Assembly: GCF_000276665.1 (NCBI RefSeq)
Contig: NW_004955465.1
Coordinates: 6,467,070-6,531,069, forward strand
Source: Chinchilla lanigera
Lineage: Eukaryota; Chordata; Mammalia; Rodentia; Chinchillidae
Length of the DNA: 64,000 bases
Reading direction: 5' to 3'
This document shows, piece after piece, positions 1-12,122 of the stretch. The number at the start of each line of letters is the position of its first letter. Position 1 is the stretch's first letter. Both the position numbers and the translations under genes were made by a program. Under the pieces are notes generated by a model. That model did not search any database. It was not told the DNA's origin and saw nothing but the letters and a program-made list of their open reading frames with translations.

Positions 1-345
1 TGGTTCATGGTTTCAGAGAATTCAGTCCATGGTCAGGTGGCTCCAAGGCAAAAATGATGGAAGGGCAAGATGGAAGGGCAAGATGGAAGGGCAAGGCGGA
101 TTTACAGTGTTCATCACATGGCAGCCAGGAAGCAAAGAAGAGGAGGAGCTAGAGACAAGAAGACACCCTTCTAGGTCATGTCCCCAGTGTCCCTGCTTCT
201 CCAGACAGGCCTGCTTTCCAACAACACATCAGCTACTGAGCTCATCAATGGAGGAATTCACTGAGGAATGTAGCACCCCCATGACCCAGTCAAGTTCCAA
301 ACATATGAGACTTTGGAGGACATTTCAACCCAAACTGTAACATTG
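1..345 (-). repeat. MaLR-type LTR fragment
   Basis: The sequence resembles a reversed MaLR (MT/ORR/MST-like) LTR: 'catggtttcagag', 'cacatggcagccaggaagc', and a close at 'cccaaactgtaaca'. A short 13-bp tandem (GATGGAAGGGCAA-like) lies at 57-98. Family named from general resemblance only. Confidence 0.45.
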
Positions 346-496
346 CATAACAAAGCATCTAAAGCTCAACAGCTTGAAACAACAATGAGCATTTGTTTGT
401 CAATAGTTTCTATAGGTCAGGGAGTTGAGAATGGCTTGACTTGGCTATTGTGACTCAAGTTTTGCCATGATATTAGAGTCAAGAAGTCAGCTAGGA

Positions 497-640
497 AGCC
501 AGGCGTAGTATCACACACCTTTAATACCAGTACTTGGGAGGCTGAGGTGGGAAGATCACCTTAAATTCAAGGCCAGCCTGAGCTACATAGTGAGCTCAAG
601 GACAGCCTGAACTACGTAGTGAAACCCTATCTCAAAGAAA
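497..640 (+). repeat. B1 SINE
   Basis: 7SL-derived B1 with the internal duplication (two 'caaggccagcctga'-like blocks) and an A-rich end. Confidence 0.85.
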
Positions 641-1334
641 AAAAATTCAGATGGGGCTTCAGTAAGCTGAAGCTTAACAGGGGCCAGGAGATCTGCATCT
701 AAGGTGGCGCACTCCTATGGCTGTTGGCAAAAGGCCTCAGTTCCTCACCACGTGAATCTCTTCATAAGGCTGCTTGAGGGTTCTCACAACATGCCAGCTG
801 ACTTGGTGCTTGAGAAAACAAGAAAGAAGCCACCTGCCTCTAGTAACCTAGTTGGGGAACCCAAATACTTTCGCATCTGCATATAGTACAGTCCTCTCTT
901 ATACATAGAGGATATCTCCTAAGATTCCCACGGGTGCCTGAAACTTTGGGTAGCACCTAAACTATATGCACACAATTCAACATAGGGATGGTAAATCTGA
1001 TAAAAGACATGGGCTTCAGTGACAACTGGGTGTTAGCATATACAGGGTAGATACATTGCACAAAGGCGTGATTCAAGTCCTGTGCAAGCTAGAGCTGGAC
1101 GATGTGAAGTTTCATTATACTGCTTAGCATGACACACAATTTAAAACTTAGAAATTGTTTATTTTTAGAATTGTCCATTTAATATTTTAGAGCACAGTTG
1201 ACCATAGGGGAACTGTTACCTGCTATTAGCTGTGATCTGAAAATATTAAATTGAATATGCCAGAAATAAACAATTTACAAATTTTAAATAATTTTTATAA
1301 TACATTATTCTCTCTCTCTCTTTCCCTCCCTCTG

Positions 1335-1520
1335 TCCATACTGGGGATTAAACCCAGGGCCTTTGCATGGAGCTACATCCCCAGCCCTTTTTAAATTTTT
1401 TATTTTGAGACAGACTCACACTAAGTTGCTAAATTGCCCATGCTGGGCTTGAACCTGCAATCCTCCTGCCTCCAATATCCTATTTTATTATTATTGTTAA
1501 TCTCTTACCACACCTAATAA
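1335..1520 (-). repeat. B1-ID dimer SINE
   Basis: An inverted ID-like unit ('ctggggattaaacccagg...ccccagccc') is followed by an inverted B1 ('ttgagacagac...cctcctgcctc'). Confidence 0.7.
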
Positions 1521-2132
1521 ATCAAAATTTATCGTATGTAGGTGTCTACGTGTAGGGAAAACACTGTGTAGGGTCCAGTGCCATCTTAAGTTTCAGCTGT
1601 CCAGTGGGGCCCTCAGGACCGATCCCTTGGGTAAAGGGTCTACAGCATTCTGCCCAGGAGAAGCAGCCCTCACAGCAGACCCAAGTCAGGGGAGGGGAGT
1701 CCCGCTCTGCCTGTGAGAGGGAGGGACTTGGACAATGTAGGATATAGGACAGCACTGGACCACATTCTCATGCTGGGGTGGGGTGTTGGGTGGTAACAGC
1801 CACAGCAGCCAAGGTAGGACACACAGCAGTCAGGGCAGCTGGTGCCCCTGGCTACCAGGCATGTGGCAGAATGATGACTTAGGCAAAGTGTGGTCAGATG
1901 CTTACAGGCTTGGTCCCAAGATCAGGAGAGAACAAGAGATAGTTCTTGTGGCAAAGAGATTTCCTCTGGGGAACCCAGGGAGCACAGCACAGGCAGGGCA
2001 GGGCAGAGCTGCTAAGCCAAGGTCTTCGTGAAATGCTCCAAGGGAGCTCCGGGAACTGGTGTTTTGGGTCACACGCATGCTTAGATTGAATTCTGGTTCC
2101 CATGGGAAAATGCAAAAGCAAGCAGATAAGCT

Positions 2133-2310
2133 TGGAGTTGGGCACAGTGGTGTGCATCTGTACCAGCTGCTCAGTAGGCTGAGGCAGGAAGATCCCGTTA
2201 GCTCAGGAGTTCAAGACCAACCAGAGTAACATAGTAAGACCATACCTAAAATAAATAAATAAATAAATACATACATACATAAATAAATAAATACATAAAT
2301 AGACAAATGA
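2133..2310 (+). repeat. Old B1-like SINE with ATAA/ATAC tail
   Basis: Diverged B1 left part and internal box followed by (AAAT/ATAC)n from about 2255. Confidence 0.65.
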
Positions 2311-3437
2311 AAGGAAAAAAGAGCAATGAGGGCAGACAAACCCAACAAGTGCTAAACTACATTGCAAAGTTACAATAATTTTTAAAAGGTGTGATGCTGG
2401 CACCCGAATATACAGAAAATGCAGCAGAATATAAAAATCCATGAAAAGTTCTAATTACAAGAATTATATTATAAAAGTGACATTTCAAAAATGCGAGAAG
2501 TGAAATAACAGCTGACAGAGGGAAGACTGGAGAATTAGCATCAAAAAAGAAATAGACAAAGTTGGATTATTGCCTAACACCAAAATAAATGTTTCACAAA
2601 TCAAAGACCTACCTTGAAAAAACATCATAAAACCTAAAAGTACTACCTTGGAATTAGGACAAAGCACAAGAGAAACATTTTTGTTGTCTGCAAACTGTGT
2701 CTAAGCACCATAACTAAACAAGGAAAGGTCTGGTCCTGCTGTTGTCTCAAGCTAATGCCCCGGAGGAGGAGGAGTTTGATTGTCAAGTTGGCTTGGAAGA
2801 CGATGGATGGAACAGCTTACCACCTATCTTAGGGGACACAGGAGGTGAAAGGGGTTTATGCCAAAGGGCACAGGGGACAATTGGCGGGAAAGAACCAATG
2901 ACTGGGGACCTCCAGGTGCCCCTCCAGCGTCCGCAATGGAACACTGACCCTGTCACTCCCATCCCGGTGTCTTTGCGTCTTCAGTCTTGCAGGGGGAGGA
3001 GAGAAACCAACGAGCAGGCCCAGGGCAAGTCAAGCCTGCCTTTTGGTTCTGGACGAGACACTTCTGAGATGACTGAGGCGTCTACACGCGTAGCTGAGCG
3101 GGAATCTGACCCACAGTTAAGGCAGTGAACGGACAGACAGGTCAGACCTTTCTATCCCATCCCCATCCCCAGGACCCCTCGGACCTCCGCAGGGCCAAGG
3201 GAAGAGCCAGTCTTTCCTGAAAAAGTGGCTTTCAAGTCCCTGAAGGGTAACTAGGTGACCGTTATCATCATAACCCACACAGCAGAAGTTCTGTCCAAGC
3301 AAAGCGAGTGGGAGATAGTAATACACTGTCCAGCTGTGTGACCTCCACAGTTAGTGACTCTTAAAGTAGACTGAAAGCTAGTGAAGCTAGATGATTTTTT
3401 AGGTTTTTCCTCTATTATAGTATAACTCTAGGAACTC

Positions 3438-3660
3438 ATACCCGGTGGGTGAGGTGGTGCACGCCTGTAATTCTAGCAGTCTGCAAAGCTAAGACAGGAG
3501 GATTGAAAGTTTGAACACAAGCTGGGGAAGTTAGTGACTTGGCAAGAAGTTGTCTCAAAATAAAAAATTAAATTAAATTACATAAAAGGCTGGGGATATA
3601 GCCCAAAGTGAAAGCCCTGAGTTCAATCCCAAGTACCAGAAAAAAAAAGAAATCATAGAA
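3438..3660 (+). repeat. B1-ID dimer SINE
   Basis: Diverged B1 half, an A-rich linker, then an ID half ('ggctggggatatagcccaaag...cccaagtaccag') with an A tail. Confidence 0.7.
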
Positions 3661-3944
3661 AAAAGATCAATCAATGCAACCCCATTAAAAAAAACCCTTT
3701 AGAGAAAACCCATAATGAAGAAATTACAAAAATTATAAAGTATATTTAAATTTTAATAAACATTAAAATGTAGTATTTGTTAATAATAATTACCCACAAA
3801 ATTATAAATGAATTCATAAATTAATAAAATAATTTTTAAGTTAAAGTACGTTTAGAATATTAAAGTACAAACTCAGAAAAATATTTGTAATTCATCTGGC
3901 AAAGATGTTGATAAGTGCTGAAATAGAAAAAACTCAATTACTGT

Positions 3945-4758
3945 AGAGAAATAAGAACTCTTCTCCACTGCTGGTGGGAATGCAGACTGGTGAAACCACT
4001 GTGGAAATCAGTTTGGAGATTCCTCAGCAAACTAGGACTAGACGTCCCATTCAACCCAGCTATTCCTCTTCTGGGTATTTTCCTAGAAGAACTGAAAACA
4101 TACCACAGCGATATATGTGCACCCATGTTTATAGCAGCACAATTTGTAACAGCTAAATCGTGGAAGTTATCCACTGAGGAATGGATAAAAAAATTGTGGC
4201 ATTTTTGTATAATGGAATATTACTCAACTATAAAGAAAGATAAACTCGAGGCTTTTATAGGTTAATGGACACAGCTAGAGACCATACTCATAAGTGAAAT
4301 AAATCAGACCCACATGTGTGAACAACATATTGTTTCACTAGTGTAAGAACCTGAAAGAGTGAATAGAATTAGGAGGTATGATATACACTGTGAAATGAAA
4401 GGAAATTGCTCAAAAGTAAAGAGCAACTGGGATGAGGGAAAAGAGAAAAGAAAGAAGGGGGAAATTATGCATATATGTGTATACAGAATAGCTAACATAG
4501 TTGTACTACTTACTTCTATGGCTTTATTAAAAGGAGCAGTTAATGAGTAATTATTTGATCAATCTTACATGTCTATATTTGTTTTCCTGAGTAACCACTT
4601 TGAAGATATCAATACATAATACAACAACCATTGTTAATTTCCTATCACCTTGTCTGAAGTTCAGTATTGCTTGTATTGTTCTTGTGTTATTTTGTAAATG
4701 TATGTGTGTTTGTTAATATGTTTTCATTCTTTTATTTTTTAAAATAAAATAAAAAATC
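3945..4758 (+). mobile_element. 5'-truncated L1 3' end
   Basis: The sequence matches the L1 ORF2 3' end and 3' region ('ctgctggtgggaatg', 'tttatagcagcac', 'aatggaatattactcaa', 'aagtgaaataa'). It ends in an A-rich tract. The 16-bp repeat AGAAAAAACTCAATTA just before about 3945 and just after about 4758 is the target-site duplication. Confidence 0.85.
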
Positions 4759-5299
4759 TAGAAAAAACTCAATTAAGAAAGGACAAAGAGGGTTCACAGA
4801 CAGGACTCTTCATATTACAAAATCCATCAACATCCCTAATAAGAAAAAAAACAAGTTGAACCCACACTGTGAAACCTTTATTCACTGTTTAGTTTAATCA
4901 GAACCTTTGACAGTCTGTTGACAAGTACAGGGGGCACATTCGTACAGCTGATGGGAGAAAGAACACACACTCATATCAGAGGAGGGAGCCTGGATACTGG
5001 AAAGAGCTCCCCACACTGTTCTCTCTTTCTGAGAATCTCCTTCCTGTGGATCACAAAGTTACTTACTGAAGTGCCAAAGGACTGGGCAGGGGACCAGTTA
5101 AACACTTGACAGGTATAACATTATGCACGTGTCTAGAATGTCAGGAACTTACGTGCACTGACATAGGGGATATTTTAATGACAAGAGCCCTGGGTTGCTT
5201 CCTTTTTTTTTTTTCCTGGGTTGCTTCCTGACGGGGTGCACTCTGAAAGGTGCATTGTGTAGCTACGCAGTGTTATCACTACATGAATGTCACCATACT

Positions 5300-5680
5300 C
5301 ACCCAAACTAAGCTGCTAAGACATTAGCAGTTGCCCCCACCCTGTTCCCATTCCCTCCATTCCCTGACAACCACCAACCTGTTTCCTGTACCTGTGGATT
5401 TGCCCATTCTGAATATTTCATAAAAATGGAACTCTGCCATACGTGGTGCTTGGTGGTGATTTCTTTCCCTTAGCACAGTGCTTCCAAGATTCACCTGTTT
5501 ATTGTGTGTTGCAAAAGAACCCCCATCGCTAAGGCTGGCTGACACTCTCTTGTGTGGCTAGACCACATTTTGCTTATCCACCCATCAGGTGATGGACATT
5601 TCAGTTCTTTCTACCTTTTGGCTACTGGGAATAACACTATATAAATGCAAAATGTTGGTCCAGACCAATTCTGAGATATC
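5300..5680 (-). repeat. Old L1 3'-end fragment
   Basis: Inverted L1M-like 3' sequence ('gaatatttcataaaaatgga', 'cttatccacccatcaggtga', 'ttggctactgggaataa'). Confidence 0.6.
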
Positions 5681-5787
5681 CTAATATACAAAGAACTGAT
5701 AGCTTGTCCTGCCATGAGAACCTGTATACATTTAAAACAGTCCAGTCCAACTGAGTCAAAATATTGTTTAAATCAAATCTTTTGTGG

Positions 5788-5905
5788 CCAGGCATGGTGG
5801 TGCACACCTAAAATCCCAGCACTCAGGAGGCTGAGGCAGGAGGATCACTGCGAGTTCAAGGCTACCCTGAACTACACAGTGAGACACTATCTCCAAAAAA
5901 AAATT
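5788..5905 (+). repeat. B1 SINE (short form)
   Basis: B1 head 'ggccaggcatggtggtgca' through 'gtgagacactatctcc' and an A tail. Confidence 0.85.
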
Positions 5906-6012
5906 GAGTAGCTTTCCCATTGCTTGTACTCTTTACCCTTCCTCTTTGATGATTGCCTATCTTTCCTTCTTTTTATATATGTATCTATGCGTGTATGTAC
6001 GTATTTATTCAT

Positions 6013-6072
6013 TGTGGTGCCAGGGATTGAACCTAGGGACCATGAGTGCTAGGCACATGCTGCGCCCTATCC
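6013..6072 (-). repeat. ID-type SINE fragment
   Basis: Inverted, diverged ID box ('gtgccagggattgaacctag'). Confidence 0.55.
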
Positions 6073-6074
6073 CT

Positions 6075-9000
6075 TTCCCTTTCATCTGCCCTAGATACCA
6101 TTTCCCTCTCCACATTTCTAGGCGTTCTCTCCTCTACTTCTACCATGGCACCTTGCTGTCTTCCTTTACTTTGCGTATTTTCAGCTCCTCCTTTGCCAAA
6201 ATGCATAATCACCACTGCCAAATTAACTCACCTGGAAAAAATTAAAAAGCAGGCACACCCAAGCTCTTCTTGAATAGTCATTTTTGCCATTAGCTCTTCA
6301 CCTGCAAGACAAGACGTTTGTTGGAACTGTCCCTGCCCCCCCAACCTTGGGGGAACATGAAGCTGGGGTATTTTTTCAGTCCAGGCTCATAAGGGATTGT
6401 TGTAAACAGAGATGGGGCTCAGCAGCAACTGGAAAACGTTTAGCTCCAGATAAGATCTGGAGAAGCGGAGAGGTCTAGAGAAACCAATGGCACCAAGCAC
6501 AAGTAAGGTAGGAGATTAGGGTGTGGCTAGCTGGCTGGGCATAACCTGTCAATCACAGAGTTCCAGGACACATGTGCAGAAAAACAGTTTCCCAGCCCTG
6601 CCCCTGGGACCAATCCGAAATCTGAAATCAAGCAGGTTTTCGATAGGACAGCTGTGCTATGACGCCAGAATTGGGGGACACAAAAGACAGCCACCATTAA
6701 CTTCCTGGCCACTATGTTCTCCCTTTCACAGTGGTCTGTTCTCACACTGCAGAACGTATTTCTTTTCCTACCTTTAATAAATGTAAAACCTTGCTACCTT
6801 TTTGAACCAATTCTTTGTTCAGGACAACAGGGAATCTCTAGAAGGGCTGCACAGCACCCGAGGACCCCACTAACACAAGCACATAGCATGCAAACACACG
6901 CGCACACAGTGCCCTCCAAGATTCCATGTTCAGTGTATCAGATAAGAGCCCAGACTCCTAGGCCTGGGTGGGAAGAATCCCACCCCCAAGCCTCATTTAG
7001 CACAGACTTGCTGAGGACCAGAGGGTGGGAGTTGCAGATCGGTTTCGATCAGAAGCCAGCGCTGTTCTGCTGTAGCCTGAATACACTTGTCTGAATTTGA
7101 AGTCATAGGCAGCACTTCTCACTCACCAGAGTGCTCTTCAGTGGGACAGATTCGCACATCCTTTGTCGTTTCTCTGATGCCCCCACTCTGGGAATGGCAG
7201 TGTTGGCTCACTCCTGAGCTACTGCCCTGCCCACGCATCCCGGTCTTGGCCAGGCCAGCCCATCCTCCACAGTGACACAGCTTGACTGTCCTCCCACACT
7301 TCCCCAGGTGCCCTGCTCCCTTCTGGGTGGCCCTAAACCCAGCAGGATGAAGCCCGGCCCTTAGCCTGGTTCACGGTCGCAGGAGACCTGCCACATGGGT
7401 GCCGCTGTCTCCCAGGGTCTGTCTCACACACCGGCCCTAACCTGGCAGGGCCACTCGCTTTCCTCTCCATGCCTCAGGCTCCCTGCTCTTCGTCTAGAAA
7501 GCTCTCAGTCCTCATTCACCAGAGACCTTCACAGTCCCCACCGCAGGCCACAAGGAGGGCCTTCACCGTGACACAGCCGGCGAGGGTGGCAGATGTGGGT
7601 CAGGCAGTTGTAAGCCAGTGGACCAAGGGCTGCGGGGCTGAGGGCAATGAATCAGTGCTGGGGGCATAGGCAGGGAGGACCAACACCGGCTACACTTGCT
7701 GAGCGCCTCCTAACAGCTGCTGGCCGGAGAAAGGTGGAGACGGAGAGCTAGCAAGCGCCCCCGCCCGTGCCACGGCCACCTCCTCACAGAGACGTGGGTC
7801 ACCCAGCCCAAGTGACCACGCCTGGGAACAGGAGCCCTTCTGTTCTGCATCGCGCTTGGCAGGCGAGGCCCTGGCTCAGCCTTTGTTCTGTGTGGTGAGT
7901 CTCACCGCAGCCAGCGTGTTACATCCTGCTCCCAGCGGGGCCCGGGGCCATGGGCAGGGCACAGTTTCGCAGGTACTGCTTTGTACAGAGTAGGCCATCA
8001 ATAAAAATATCTGCCGAGTGAATAAGTGAATGAATGTGCTCGGAGCACCTTGTCATCTGGCGAAAAGAACAGGTCCACAGCACAGGGGAAACGAGTCCCA
8101 CTGCCAGGCGTGCTGGGGAGATGAAGCCATCCTGTCCATAATGAGACTTGAGCTCTTCGCTGAGAAACCCTGAGTGGTGCTGGCTGGCACAGGAGAAGCT
8201 GGGGAGAACCTTCCCCCCGCTGGCCATGGCGAACCTCTAACGTAAGCATGATGCTTCCGTGAAGTCCAAATCCACATAGGAACAGCAGCACACACAGAAT
8301 GAAGGAAGGAAACTTACATTTCCCCCTCCATCGTCTTTGTGCTTTTGCAGCCTTTAAAATGATCGTGAGCATTGGGCCTGCGTGCAGAAATCAGGAGAAA
8401 AATCAGAAGAAATAGATAAGTAAGGCAGAGCTGAGCTGGTCTCCGCCTGCAGGGCGGGGCACCTGGCCTCTCCGACAAGCTTCGCACTCAGCAATTACTC
8501 TGCCCAGCCCCACCTGGGCCCCGAGCACCCTGTCCCTTCTGTCTCTGGGAGAAAATGCTGCTGAGTGCTGATGAAATCTGCGAGGAGATTAAAAATAATT
8601 GAGGGCAACCACAGCTGTGCCTCCACTACCCCCCCTCCCCCGCCTCAGAGGCTGCGGCTGAAGCTCCCAGGACATGGGGTGCAGGGAGGCAGCCTGGAGC
8701 TGCAGAACCACACCCGATTCTCTGAAGCTGTCGTCGTCTGGATTTTCCTTGCGCCCATCTCTCCCTGGGCTGGTTTTCTACCTCCACCTTCTCAGAAGCT
8801 GGGTGTCTCTCCTGCCTCCACGTGACATTGAGGGCGCTTCCTTCGGGGTGCCTCAGCCTCTCTCAGGGTTTATTCCTGTGTGTCCAGCGGTGACCCTCAT
8901 CTGCACGTTGTCTGCTCACAGCTCGGACACCTGATGCCCAAAGCGTCACCTCCTCCTTCTTTCCCAACCCCATCCTCTGCTTCCTTGGCGTGCGCCCTGA

Positions 9001-9275
9001 GCCCTGGCAGGAAACTGGAGCATCCACTGTCTCCCCACAGCCACTCGAGGTCCCACCTTTCCATCCCAAGGACCCCTCCTCGGTCCCTGTCCCAGCAGCC
9101 TCTGTTTCCTCCAGTGTAGTCTCCCAGCCTGGCTTCCACGTTTTAGCCAAAGGGACAGTTGTCAAGGACAACCTGATTATGTTCTCTCCCTGCTTCTGTG
9201 GAATGGGGCCACCTGGAGCCGTGGTGTCTTCTGGTTAACACACATGGGAACTTTATCAAAAGTTTTAAAGCACTC
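6075..9275. other. Intergenic DNA without recognised gene
   Basis: Moderately GC-rich sequence. A weak L2/MIR-like 3' end ('aataagtgaatgaatg') lies near 7960-8038. I see no supported exon, RNA gene or young repeat. Confidence 0.55.
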
Positions 9276-9277
9276 AC

Positions 9278-9352
9278 GGGGTTAGAGCGCAGTGGCAGAG
9301 CAGAAGGCACTAGGTTTGAGCCTCATTATCACAGAAACAAACAGGAACAAAA
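9278..9352 (+). repeat. ID-like SINE fragment
   Basis: Diverged ID copy ('ggggttagagcgcagtggc...aggtttgagcctc'). Confidence 0.5.
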
Positions 9353-9652
9353 CCAAGACACCCCTGAAAATGGAAATGCCAAGAGCCGAAGGGTGTCTTA
9401 TGGGGGTGGCCCAGCTGGGACCTGGTTTTGAAAATCACTTGCCTGAAAACCCATCTTCAAACTCATTTACAGGAACTTGGCCTTGATGTGCCTCCTCTTC
9501 GGCCTGACTGAGTGGTTTATTCCCTCCTAGGTCCCTCAGTCCCTGAAGAAGATACTCTGCTGTCTGGATGCCCCTCCAACAGAACGCATCCTCTGATGCC
9601 CTCAGACAAAGTCGGCTCCTTGCTCTGTAGCTGGGAGTCAAGAATCAGGTCT

Positions 9653-9799
9653 AGCCAGGTATGGTGGTGCACTCCTATAATCCCAGCACTCCAGAGGCTG
9701 AGGCAGGAGGATCTCTGTTGAGGCCAGCCTGGGCTACATGATGAGTTCAAGGCCAGCCTGCACCACATTCTAAGACCCTGTCTCAAAACAAAACAAACA
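9653..9799 (+). repeat. B1 SINE
   Basis: Full-length B1 with two 'ggccagcctg' blocks. A young ID element sits directly in its A tail. Confidence 0.85.
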
Positions 9800-9925
9800 G
9801 GGGCTGGGGATTTAGCTCAGCGGCACAGCACCTGCCTGGCAAGCGCAAGGTCGTGAGTTCGATTCCCGCTACTGGGGAAAAAAAAAAACAAAAACAAAAA
9901 AGAAATCAAAACAAACAAAAAATAG
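9800..9925 (+). repeat. ID SINE (young)
   Basis: Near-consensus head 'ggggctggggatttagctc', tRNA-type A and B boxes, and a long A/CAAA tail, inserted at the end of a B1. Confidence 0.9.
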
Positions 9926-10690
9926 AAATGGTTGAGTCATTAGTATGATAACTTCAAATCCAAATGGTTTTCCAAAGTTCCTGGTCCAACTCTATCTGTG
10001 TTTATGTGCAGAAGAAATTTTGTAACTTTCCCAAGAACTGGGTGCAGCCAGAGATATGTCAGAAGAAACATAGATTTTTGAATGCTTGGAACCTCAAGTG
10101 ATGTATCAGTTTCATTTTCTGAATATCCAATTTCAGCGATATTTACTGCCCACCTCAGCGGGTAAGTAGCCGTCACCATACTCAAAGACTAGTAAGTAGC
10201 CTTAACCTCAGTTAACAAGGAGCATCTTCAAAGAGTACATCGCTTATCCTGAGAACCAACCACTAAATTCAGACTTCTGGAGCAGGAAGAACATCTTAAG
10301 AGGGGTTTGAGAATCGTAGTAGAGGATCGAGGATGTTAGCTCCCGAAACGCTGAGCTTAAACGCCTGGGAGTCGCAGAACTTTGAGGAAGCCAGGGAACT
10401 GCTGGGGCTCAGCAATTCCCCATGCAATGAACATTCCCAGGCCCCACAGATGTACGGGATATAAAGGTGAAACGAAAGGAAAGTTCAAGTGTCTCCTCAA
10501 GGACTCTGCCAGCCCCAGCGCGGTCACTTGCTGCTCATGTCACCTGTGCTCAGCCTGTTACCCTTTCTGGTGCCCAGCTCCACCCTTGGGGCTTGTGATC
10601 TTTGGATGGGATGCCCACCCGGTGAGCACTTTCTCAGTGCTCTGTCTGTGTGAGGCTGCTTTCCAGTGCTGTAACAAAGCACCTGAGACA

Positions 10691-10784
10691 GGGGGCTGGG
10701 GATTTAGCTCAGCGGCACAGCGCCTTCCTGGTAAGCGCGGGGTCATGAGGTCGATTCCCGGTACCAGAAAAAGAAAAAACAACC
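10691..10784 (+). repeat. ID SINE (young) with 15-bp TSD
   Basis: ID consensus flanked by AAAGCACCTGAGACA at 10676-10690 and 10785-10799. Confidence 0.95.
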
Positions 10785-10933
10785 AAAGCACCTGAGACAA
10801 TCAGTTCAGTAAGAGAAGATGTGTATTACGGCTCACGGCTTCAGAGGTGTCAGTCCAGGGACTGTGGCTTGGGGTGTGCAGTAGCATGGTGCATCATGGC
10901 AGGAAGCCACTCAGATCATGAAGGCCAAGAAGC

Positions 10934-10935
<2 letters not shown>

Positions 10936-10986
<51 letters not shown>
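10936..10986 (+). repeat. (GA)n microsatellite
   Basis: An almost perfect run of about 25 GA units. Confidence 0.95.
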
Positions 10987-10992
<6 letters not shown>

Positions 10993-11469
10993 CAAGGTCC
11001 CAACATCCCCTTCAAGGCCCGCCTCCAGTGACCCTACTTCCTCCTGGTGGGCCCCACCCACAAAGGTTCCCCCATCTCCTAGGAGTGCCAAACTGGGGGC
11101 TGACAACACAGGCCTCCAGGGGATGTGGCCCAGCCCTAGACCCAAGGGAGGACCAAGGTCAGCCCTAGCTACTCCCAGGCCAGGGACCACAGTGCAGGAC
11201 GATCTCCATGGAAACGGGCAAGGAGGGTCTCGTTGGGGGGTCAGATATTTTCTACCTCTGGGGATTGTCCCAAGGATGTGACACCTCATTGTTAGTGTGT
11301 TGAAACCTTTCTGTGCTACTCTCGGCAAAGCTGCTGCTTCCTGCCCTGGGATTCCCAGGCCAACCTTATCCTGCTGCCACCAGAAGGCAGAGGCTGAGCA
11401 CTGCAGGAGCCTGCGTGTCTATCTCGTCACCATGCATCAAAATGGTTGGCTCCATTTCATCTATTTCGT

Positions 11470-11585
11470 CTATCTTTTGAGACAGGGTCTCAATATGTAG
11501 TCCAGGCTGGCCTTGCACTCAGTGATCCTCCTGCCTCAGCCTCCTGGGTGCTAGAATTACAAGCATGCGCCACTATGACCAGCTT
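11470..11585 (-). repeat. B1 SINE
   Basis: Inverted B1 ('ttgagacagggtctcaatat...cctcctgcctcagcctcc'). Confidence 0.85.
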
Positions 11586-11971
11586 GAAACAATTTTAAGA
11601 TTAAAACAAAAATAAGGATATCCGCCCTGACTGTTTACACCACAGGAGCCAAAGTTTAGTGTTCCTCACAGCCCAAAGCACGCTAACCAGTGCTCTTCCA
11701 GCCTCTCGATGAGCCATCCTGGCCAAGCAGCTCAGCTGTTCACCCGCTTCGTCCCCACCAAATGTCTCCAGGCCTCAGTCCAGCTCCAGCCCTTCCTGTT
11801 CCCAGCCACGCAGCCCGCTTCCTTCTGCACACATCTATGGAGCACACTGCCTGTGCGGCAACGTTCACCGCGCAAGCCCTGCAGTAGATCCAAGTTGTCG
11901 CATGTATATGGATGTGTGTGTGCATGCGTGTCTCGCGCTATCAGAAAACAGCAACATTAGGCACCAAAGCG

Positions 11972-12122
11972 GGGCATGCATGGTGGTACACGTCTATAAT
12001 CCCAGCACTTGGGAGGCTGAGGCAGGAGGATCACTGTGAGTTCAGGCCAGCCTGGACTACATAGTGAGTTCAAGGTCCGCCTGACCTGTATAGGGAGACC
12101 CTGTCTCAAAACGAACGAGAAT
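11972..12122 (+). repeat. B1 SINE
   Basis: Full-length B1 with internal duplication and a CAAAAC tail. Confidence 0.85.

Larger units (their letters stand above)
346..3430. other. Intergenic DNA without recognised gene
   Basis: Apart from the SINEs listed separately, I see no conserved coding exon, RNA gene or splice-like structure. Open frames here are short and have no recognisable similarity. Confidence 0.6.
10640..11140 (-). repeat. MaLR-type LTR fragment, interrupted
   Basis: Reversed MaLR-like LTR ('ccagtgctgtaacaaagc', 'catggcaggaagccac', 'cacctgggccccaccc'-like region). It is split by an ID insertion and expanded internally by a GA microsatellite. Confidence 0.5.

Noticed and set aside
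2742..3128. 128-codon frame rich in Glu near its start
   Set aside because: No recognisable family, splice context or conservation evidence, so not reported as a gene.
3990..4265. 91-codon frame with similarity to reverse-transcriptase C-terminus
   Set aside because: It is the tail of a 5'-truncated L1, not a host gene.
9800..9880. ID elements as functional tRNA genes
   Set aside because: They keep tRNA-like A and B boxes but have A-rich tails, TSDs and many copies, so they are retroposed SINEs.
10821..11328. Frames with long Arg/Glu or Ser/Leu runs
   Set aside because: Translation of the GA microsatellite.
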